Source: Bacteroidales bacterium
GTDB taxonomy: Bacteria > Bacteroidota > Bacteroidia > Bacteroidales > B18-G4
Direction: 5' to 3'
NCBI GenBank assembly: GCA_023145125.1
Contig: JAGLEK010000339.1
Coordinates: 1-11,058, forward strand
DNA length: 11,058 bases
Shown in pieces: positions 6,507 through 11,058 of this stretch. Within the stretch, counting starts at the first letter, position 1. The number at the start of each line of letters is the position of its first letter. The notes under the pieces are model-generated. The model was not told the origin of the DNA. It made no database searches and was given only the letters and a program-made list of their open reading frames with translations. Position numbers and translations under genes: made by a program.

Positions 6507-7157
6507 ATGAAAAAAATAAGAATACTTATCGTTGAAGATCATGAAGTTGTGATCAAAGGGATTAAAACTCTGCTCGAACCTTACGATGAGCTGGAGATTG
6601 TTGGTTACGCCCTTGACAGCGAAGAGGCGATGCGTAAAACAGAAGAATTACGTCCTGATATTGTCATAATGGATATAAACCTGCCTGAAGTTTCAGGGAT
6701 CGAAGTTACAGAAATGATCACATCGCAATATCCCCTTTGCAAGGTGATATATTATACTTCACATGTAGATGAGGAAATGATCACCAGGGGCTTTGAGGCC
6801 GGTGCATACGGATATGTTCCCAAGAACTTCAAGCCACAGGAGCTGATCGAGGCTATCCATATGGTTAACGATGGACAGAAATTCATGAAAGGGATCGTTA
6901 GTGAGAAATTTATATCCAGCTACCTTAAATCCGAGAAGGAAAAGAAACTGAAGCAGGACATACCGCTATCGGAAAGGGAAATGGAGGTCTTAAAGCATAT
7001 GAGCCTTGGACTGAGTAATAAACAAATTGCTGATAAACTCTTTATCAGTATCCGAACGGTTGAAACGCATAAGCATAACCTGATGAAAAAGCTGAATATT
7101 TATTCTACGGCAGAATTGGTTATCTATGCGATCCAAAACAATATTATTAAGATATAA
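6507..7157 (+). CDS. NarL/FixJ-type response regulator (REC-LuxR HTH)
   Basis: A 216-residue transcription factor of normal length for the NarL family. The receiver (1-120) has the acidic pocket Glu10/Asp11, phosphoacceptor Asp56 (VIMDINLPEVSG), Thr84 and Lys106. The linker is lysine-rich (141-150). The C-terminal LuxR helix-turn-helix (152-216) carries LSEREMEVLKHMSLGLSNK (154-172), the turn QIADKLFIS (173-181) and the recognition helix TVETHKHNLMKKL (184-196). It is divergent from the hybrid kinase and probably receives phosphate from it. ATG 6507 gives a natural N-terminus (MKKIRILIVEDHE). Repeated 7-4-7 palindromes on both sides of the gene suggest it regulates itself, the kinase and possibly the short transcript downstream. 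A helix-rich AT leader without a Shine-Dalgarno core precedes it. What the system senses is unknown. Confidence 0.95.
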   Translation: MKKIRILIVEDHEVVIKGIKTLLEPYDELEIVGYALDSEEAMRKTEELRPDIVIMDINLPEVSGIEVTEMITSQYPLCKVIYYTSHVDEEMITRGFEAGAYGYVPKNFKPQELIEAIHMVNDGQKFMKGIVSEKFISSYLKSEKEKKLKQDIPLSEREMEVLKHMSLGLSNKQIADKLFISIRTVETHKHNLMKKLNIYSTAELVIYAIQNNIIKI

Positions 7158-7166
7158 GCCTATAGT

Positions 7167-7210
7167 AACTACGTGTTTCTACGTAGTAAACTAAGTGTTT
7201 TTTCGTAATT
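7167..7210. promoter_or_regulatory. Tandem 22-bp repeats with operator-like sites B and C
   Basis: Two adjacent 22-bp units (7167-7188 and 7189-7210) match at 17 of 22 positions. Each holds a 7-4-7 element: site B CTACGTG-TTTC-TACGTAG (7169-7186) and site C CTAAGTG-TTTT-TTCGTAA (7191-7208). Site B also forms a perfect 7-bp inverted repeat (7168-7174 with 7181-7187). A 22-bp period puts both on the same face of the helix. Site C is centred about 54 bp before the -7 element at 7253, close to the 55-bp distance of site A from the regulator's -7 element. Confidence 0.55.
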
Positions 7211-7228
7211 ATTATGTGGAATAAACTA

Positions 7229-7260
7229 ATTGACGGGATATCTCTTTCTGTTTACATTTG
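7229..7260 (+). promoter_or_regulatory. Promoter downstream of the response regulator
   Basis: TTG (7230-7232), a 20-bp spacer and TACATTTG (7253-7260) match the Bacteroidota -33/-7 consensus well. Transcription should start near 7267. No plus-strand gene follows before the terminator hairpin at 7301, so the product would be a short non-coding transcript. Confidence 0.55.
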
Positions 7261-7266
7261 TCCCGT

Positions 7267-7335
7267 AATCGTATCGTAATTTATTAGATTTGGGTTTTGT
7301 ATTCCGGGGTCTCTCAAGGGCCCCGGAATCATTTT
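7267..7335 (+). ncRNA. Candidate small RNA of about 70 nt
   Basis: The predicted start lies 7 nt after the -7 element at 7253-7260, and the RNA would end at the hairpin and T-rich tail at 7301-7335. There is no open reading frame of note in it. About 34 nt of AT-rich, probably unpaired sequence (with the repeated word CGTAAT near 7264 and 7275) precedes the 9-bp terminator stem. I recognise no known RNA family. The alternative is that the promoter is fortuitous and the hairpin only ends the response-regulator mRNA. Confidence 0.35.
7301..7335 (+). terminator. Hairpin terminator after the response regulator
   Basis: ATTCCGGGG (7301-7309) pairs perfectly with CCCCGGAAT (7321-7329) around an 11-nt loop, followed by CATTTTATATA. 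The GC-rich stem and T-rich tail on the plus strand fit an intrinsic terminator. On the minus strand there is no T-run, but the stem could still help end uvrA transcripts. Confidence 0.65.
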
Positions 7336-7340
7336 ATATA

Positions 7341-7410
7341 CGATACTCGATACTCGATATTTGATACTCGATACTTGATACTTGATACTTGATACTTGAT
7401 ACTCGTTATT
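7341..7410. repeat. Tandem array of ten 7-bp units (YGATACT)
   Basis: Ten consecutive heptamers run from 7341 to 7410. Eight are exact CGATACT or TGATACT; unit 3 is CGATATT and unit 10 is CGTTATT. The first base alternates between C and T (CCCTCTTTTC). The array lies between the terminator and the uvrA stop codon, inside no gene. Slippage-prone arrays of this size often vary in copy number between strains. Confidence 0.85.
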
Positions 7411-7419
7411 AAGCCAACC

Positions 7420-10236
7420 TCAGTTCCTGTCAAATAATCCCTTAAGGTATTCCCCTGTATACGAATCCTTATTATTCACGATCTCTTCCGGAGTTCCTTC
7501 AAAGACTATTGTGCCGCCCTTATCACCGCCTTCAGGCCCAAGGTCGATGATCCAATCAGCTGCCTTGATGATCTCCTGGTTATGCTCGATGATCAGTACG
7601 GTATGGCCGGCATCCAGCAATGCATTGAATGCGTTCAGCAGGTTGTTTATATCATGGAAATGAAGCCCGGTGGTAGGTTCGTCAAAGATAAACAGGGTAG
7701 GGGCTTCGTGGCTTCCCCTTGAAAGGAAAAAGGCGAGTTTTATCCTCTGGGCCTCGCCACCGCTCAGGGTACTTGACGATTGTCCCATCTTCAGGTAACC
7801 CAGCCCAACGTCTTGTAATGGCTTAAGCCTTGTAATGATCCTTTTAACGGCAGCGGTATGCTTTAGAGTATCTTCGAAAAATGCCACAGCCTCATCAATA
7901 GTAAGATTCAGAATGTCACTGATATTTTTTTCCCTGAACCGTATTTCCAGAATTTCTTCCTTGAACCGTTTTCCGGAACAATGATCACATTTGAGGTAGA
8001 TGTCTGCCATGAACTGCATTTCTATCTTTACCACACCCTCGCCTTCGCATTCCTCACATCTTCCTCCGGGTACATTGAAAGAAAAGAAGCCGGGTTTATA
8101 ATTTCTTACCATGGCAACCTGCTGATCTGCAAAGAGTGACCGGATATCATCAAAAGCTTTGATATAGGTTGCCGGATTGGAGCGGGAAGATCGCCCGATC
8201 GGGTTCTGGTCAACAAATTCAAGTGCATGCACACGGTCGATATCGCCCGACAAACGCATGTACTTGCCGGTCTTTCCTGCATATCCGCCATAGCGTTTCT
8301 TCAGGGAGGGAAAAAGGATATTGCTTACAAGGGATGATTTACCGGAGCCACTGACCCCGGTAACCACGGTCATAACATTCAAGGGAAATGATACATCAAA
8401 GTTCTTCAGGTTATTTTCCATTGCGCCATGTACCCTGATGAATTCTCTCCATTTTCGTCGCTTCTCAGGTGTGCTCATCTTTAAGCTTCCATTCATGTAC
8501 CTGGCCGTCAAACTGGCCTTGTCCTCAATAAGTTTTTTATAAGGCCCGCTGAACATCAGTTCACCACCCATACTGCCGGCCATGGGGCCAATGTCTATAA
8601 TATGATCTGCCGACCTGATGATATCCTGATCGTGCTCAACAACAATTACAGTATTGCCCAGGTCCCGCAACTGTTTCAGGATGTGGATGAGCCTGTATGT
8701 ATCGCGCGGATGGAGGCCAATGCTGGGCTCATCAAGGATATACATGGATCCAACCAGGCTGCTGCCCAGGGAAGTGGCCAGGTTGATCCGCTGTGATTCC
8801 CCGCCGGAAAGTGAGGAAGAAAGTCTGTTCATATTAAGATAACCAAGCCCGACATCAGCGAGGTATTGTAAGCGATTGCTGATCTCAATGATAAGGCGTT
8901 TACCCACCTTCTGGTCATGTGATCTCAGTTTCAGGTTCCTGACCTTCTCCAGCAGAATATCAACAGGCATCATAACGGCATCGCTGATCGTCATGCTGTC
9001 AAGCCTGACATAATTGGCATCTTTGCGCAACCTGGTGCCATTGCATTCCGGACAGGTAGTTTTTCCGCGGTAACGCGATAGCATCACCCTGTACTGTATC
9101 TTGTAGGTTTGCTCCTCCAACTCCGTGAAAAAGTCATCCAGTCCGTCAAAGTATTCATTGCCTGTCCATAGAAGCATATATTCTTTATCGCTTAGCTCGA
9201 AAATAGGTTTGTGGACAGGGAAATCAAATTTATGTGCATTGGAGATCAATTCTTGCTTCCATTGCCCCATCTTTTCACCTTTCCAGCATGCAATAGCATC
9301 CTCATATACCGACAGTCCTTTATTGGGGATGACTAGGTCGGGGTCGATGCCGATTATACTTCCGAAGCCTTCGCAGGATTTACATGCTCCGTAAGGATTA
9401 TTGAATGTAAACAGGTTAACCGAAGGTTCCTCAAAACTGATCCCGTCAAGTTCAAAGCGGTTCGAAAAATGCTTCAGGCAGGCTTTACTGCCTTTGATCT
9501 CTATTGTGCAGCTGCCATCTCCTTCATAAAAGGCCGTTTGTACAGAATCAGCAATACGGGTCTGCAGATCAGAATCATCCCTGTGGGTGATGATCCGGTC
9601 GACAAGCACATAAATATCTTTTGCTGACTTGGGAATATTGTTTAGTTCAAATGCTTCCGTGATCTTTATCAACTCTCCCTTAACGACAATCCGGCTGAAG
9701 CCCTGCTGGTGCAATACGTTCAAATGATCAATAACGCTTCTGTCTTGTTTTAACAGCAGGGGAGCCATGATCCTCACTTCCGTGCCTTCCGGGTGGCCAA
9801 TGATAAAATTTGTTGCATCCTCGACACTGTGCCTTTTAACTTCTTTCCCCGAAACCGGAGAATAGGTCTTTCCGATCCTGGCGAAAAGCAGCTTCAGGTA
9901 TTCATATATTTCTGTGGAAGTTCCAACGGTAGATCTGGGATTCCGGGTGTTTACCTTTTGTTCGATGGCTATGGCAGGGGAAATGCCGGTGATCATATCT
10001 ACTTCAGGCTTGCTCATCCTGCCAAGGAATTGCCGTGCATAGGAACTCAGGCTCTCCACATAACGCCTTTGTCCGTCGGCATACAGGGTGTCAAAGGCAA
10101 GTGACGACTTCCCTGATCCGGACAGGCCCGTGATCACGATGAGCTTATTCCTCGGAATCTGTACATCGATATTTTTCAGGTTATGGACCCTGGCACCCTT
10201 GATAAATATGTAGTCTTTCGGATCAGGTATTTTCAT
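7420..10236 (-). CDS. uvrA: UvrABC excinuclease subunit A
   Basis: A 938-residue UvrA, the DNA-damage sensor of nucleotide excision repair that loads UvrB. It has two ABC modules: Walker A GLSGSGKS (37-44) and GVSGSGKS (627-634), signatures LSGGESQ (476-482) and LSGGEAQ (824-830), and Walker B LDEP (501-504) and FDEP (851-854). The UvrB-binding region (about 120-250) is present, unlike in UvrA2 forms that lack it. The C-terminal zinc module is complete (Cys727, Cys730, Cys750, Cys753), as is CPEC (395-398). The first zinc module is incomplete: CKSC (285-288) is there, but the preceding CxxC seen in E. coli is replaced around FELDGISFEE (261-270). I recall the same state in Bacteroides homologues. 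It stands alone on the minus strand and is divergent from the sigma factor gene. Confidence 0.97.
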   Translation of the reverse strand: MKIPDPKDYIFIKGARVHNLKNIDVQIPRNKLIVITGLSGSGKSSLAFDTLYADGQRRYVESLSSYARQFLGRMSKPEVDMITGISPAIAIEQKVNTRNPRSTVGTSTEIYEYLKLLFARIGKTYSPVSGKEVKRHSVEDATNFIIGHPEGTEVRIMAPLLLKQDRSVIDHLNVLHQQGFSRIVVKGELIKITEAFELNNIPKSAKDIYVLVDRIITHRDDSDLQTRIADSVQTAFYEGDGSCTIEIKGSKACLKHFSNRFELDGISFEEPSVNLFTFNNPYGACKSCEGFGSIIGIDPDLVIPNKGLSVYEDAIACWKGEKMGQWKQELISNAHKFDFPVHKPIFELSDKEYMLLWTGNEYFDGLDDFFTELEEQTYKIQYRVMLSRYRGKTTCPECNGTRLRKDANYVRLDSMTISDAVMMPVDILLEKVRNLKLRSHDQKVGKRLIIEISNRLQYLADVGLGYLNMNRLSSSLSGGESQRINLATSLGSSLVGSMYILDEPSIGLHPRDTYRLIHILKQLRDLGNTVIVVEHDQDIIRSADHIIDIGPMAGSMGGELMFSGPYKKLIEDKASLTARYMNGSLKMSTPEKRRKWREFIRVHGAMENNLKNFDVSFPLNVMTVVTGVSGSGKSSLVSNILFPSLKKRYGGYAGKTGKYMRLSGDIDRVHALEFVDQNPIGRSSRSNPATYIKAFDDIRSLFADQQVAMVRNYKPGFFSFNVPGGRCEECEGEGVVKIEMQFMADIYLKCDHCSGKRFKEEILEIRFREKNISDILNLTIDEAVAFFEDTLKHTAAVKRIITRLKPLQDVGLGYLKMGQSSSTLSGGEAQRIKLAFFLSRGSHEAPTLFIFDEPTTGLHFHDINNLLNAFNALLDAGHTVLIIEHNQEIIKAADWIIDLGPEGGDKGGTIVFEGTPEEIVNNKDSYTGEYLKGLFDRN

Positions 10237-10272
10237 GCAGTACTTAAGATGAGCTGTGTGTTAAGGAATGTG

Positions 10273-10280
10273 CAAAAATA
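10273..10280 (-). promoter_or_regulatory. Candidate -7 element of uvrA
   Basis: On the minus strand this reads TATTTTTG, matching TAnnTTTG, and would give a leader of about 30 nt before the uvrA ATG. No convincing -33 element lies upstream. A second match, TAACTTTG at 10351-10344, also lacks one. I saw no clear LexA-type SOS box. Confidence 0.3.
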
Positions 10281-10289
10281 TTTAAAATA

Positions 10290-10320
10290 TTTGCTTTCTT
10301 ACCTTATTTGGTTATATTTG
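10290..10320 (+). promoter_or_regulatory. Promoter of the ECF sigma factor gene
   Basis: TTTG (10290-10293), a 19-bp spacer and TATATTTG (10313-10320) match the Bacteroidota housekeeping promoter consensus at every defined base. Transcription should start near 10327, giving a leader of about 137 nt. Confidence 0.7.
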
Positions 10321-10374
10321 CATAGTATTTGCAACAAAATACACAAAGTTAAAGTATAAACATACATTCACCAC

Positions 10375-10390
10375 AGCCTTTTCAAAGGCT
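10375..10390 (+). other. Leader hairpin 1
   Basis: AGCCTT and AAGGCT form a perfect stem with a tight TTCA loop in the predicted sigma-factor leader. It is followed by an A-run rather than a T-run, so it is not a terminator in this direction. It could stabilise the mRNA or be part of a larger fold. Confidence 0.35.
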
Positions 10391-10425
10391 TAAAAACAGG
10401 AGACAGACTATCGAATAGAAATTTA

Positions 10426-10461
10426 CCCTTTTTAACTTAATTAAACTCTAAAAAGGGAGGT
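10426..10461 (+). promoter_or_regulatory. Shine-Dalgarno-masking hairpin in the sigma factor leader
   Basis: CCCTTTTTA (10426-10434) is complementary to TAAAAAGGG (10449-10457), a 9-bp AU-rich stem with a 14-nt loop. The ribosome binding site GGAGGT (10456-10461) is a full 6-base match to the anti-Shine-Dalgarno sequence. Its first two bases lie in the stem, and the ATG at 10464 follows closely. Such a strong site is unusual in Bacteroidota, and its partial burial suggests translational control. Confidence 0.5.
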
Positions 10462-10463
10462 CT

Positions 10464-11051
10464 ATGAAAGCCTGTAAAGCTAAGGATAGTCAACTTATCG
10501 CTGAATATTTAGACGGTAACCAGAACAGTCTCGAAATACTCATCCATCGTCATAAGAACAGAGTCTTTGCATATATCTTAATGGTTGTTAAGGACAAGCA
10601 ATTGGCTGACGATATCTTCCAGGATACATTTATCAAAGTGATCAATACGATCCAGGCAGGATCCTATAAGGAAGAAGGGAAATTCATTCAATGGGTGATG
10701 CGTATTGCACATAACCTTATCATTGATTATTTCAGAAAATCAAAGCGTATACCTGTGGTTGACAACGACAGCTACGATTTTGATATCTTCGATACCATAC
10801 AGTTCACTGATGCATCTGTTGAAGAAAAAATGATCCTCGACCAGATTCATAAGGATGTGCGCGAACTTATCGAACATCTGCCCCAGGAACAGAAAGAAGT
10901 TCTTTTCATGCGCCATTACACCGAAATGAGTTTCAAAGACATTGCCGAACAGACAGATGTCAGTATAAATACAGCCCTGGGACGTATGCGTTATGCGCTG
11001 ATCAACCTGCGGAAACTCATCAAGGAGAAAGATATTGTTCTGACAAGATAG
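10464..11051 (+). CDS. ECF-type RNA polymerase sigma factor
   Basis: A 195-residue sigma-70 family protein with only regions 2 and 4, as in ECF sigma factors. Region 2 (about 21-95) includes the core-binding stretch ADDIFQDTFIKVI (48-60) and the -10 recognition helix WVMRIAHNLIIDYFRKSKR (77-95). An acidic linker (100-125) leads to region 4 (about 133-186), with LPQEQKEVLFMRHY (139-152) and the helix-turn-helix MSFKDIAEQTDVSINTALGRMRYAL (155-179). The ATG is set by a strong GGAGGT only 3 bases away, behind a long hairpin-containing leader. The stop is 7 bp before the window end, so any anti-sigma factor gene downstream is not visible. Its regulon is unknown. No TonB-receptor or FecR-like neighbour is present on the visible side. 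Confidence 0.93.
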   Translation: MKACKAKDSQLIAEYLDGNQNSLEILIHRHKNRVFAYILMVVKDKQLADDIFQDTFIKVINTIQAGSYKEEGKFIQWVMRIAHNLIIDYFRKSKRIPVVDNDSYDFDIFDTIQFTDASVEEKMILDQIHKDVRELIEHLPQEQKEVLFMRHYTEMSFKDIAEQTDVSINTALGRMRYALINLRKLIKEKDIVLTR

Positions 11052-11058
11052 ACCGGGC

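Noticed and set aside
7341..7410. CRISPR-like array
   Set aside because: Units are 7 bp with no spacers, and no cas genes are nearby. It is a simple tandem repeat.
10344..10351. TAACTTTG (minus strand) as the main uvrA promoter
   Set aside because: There is no -33 element about 20 bp upstream and the leader would be about 100 nt. It is kept only as a weak alternative.
10464..11051. Direct pairing of this ECF sigma factor with the RsbW-like protein
   Set aside because: The genes are about 8 kb apart in different transcription units. RsbW-type proteins usually pair with sigma-B/F-type factors, and nothing in the sequence links them.

Overview
The window looks like a chromosomal segment of a Bacteroidota bacterium, probably of the Bacteroidales type. 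The reasons are the intergenic promoter motifs (TAnnTTTG with an upstream TTG/TTTG about 20 bp away, the Bacteroidota sigma-ABfr consensus), the near absence of Shine-Dalgarno sequences, and a UvrA of the form I associate with Bacteroides relatives. No sequence search was possible, so taxonomy below phylum is inference.

Layout. 1-167 is the tail of an intergenic region with degenerate CTTTGTG repeats and a promoter. 168-3983 (+) is a tightly packed run of five genes: a membrane dCache-HAMP-PP2C (SpoIIE/RsbU-type) phosphatase, an RsbW-type HATPase anti-sigma/switch kinase, an RsbV-type STAS protein, a class III nucleotidyl cyclase-like protein, and a 6-pyruvoyltetrahydropterin synthase family enzyme. 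3986-4270 (-) is yidD, meeting the pterin gene tail to tail. 4340-6325 (-) is a soluble hybrid histidine kinase (REC-PAS-HisKA-HATPase-degenerate REC). It is divergent from 6507-7157 (+), a NarL/LuxR-type response regulator. 7158-7419 holds tandem operator-like sites, a good promoter and a hairpin terminator that together could make a small RNA, then a 7-bp tandem repeat. 7420-10236 (-) is uvrA. 10237-10463 holds divergent promoters and a structured leader for the ECF sigma factor at 10464-11051 (+).

How the parts may work together. The first four genes look like one signal pathway. An external ligand is sensed by the Cache domain, the PP2C domain dephosphorylates the STAS protein, the STAS protein binds the RsbW-like kinase, and the final target is unknown. 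Bacteroidota are not known for a sigma-B regulon, so the adjacent cyclase or an ECF sigma factor is a candidate target. The kinase and response regulator look like a second, self-regulating circuit. An 18-bp 7-4-7 palindromic site (CTAMGTR-N4-TWCKTAR) occurs once in their shared promoter region and twice after the regulator, upstream of a promoter that may drive a short RNA of about 70 nt. The ECF sigma leader has an unusually strong Shine-Dalgarno sequence partly buried in an AU-rich hairpin. These three regulatory points are the main leads for something undescribed.
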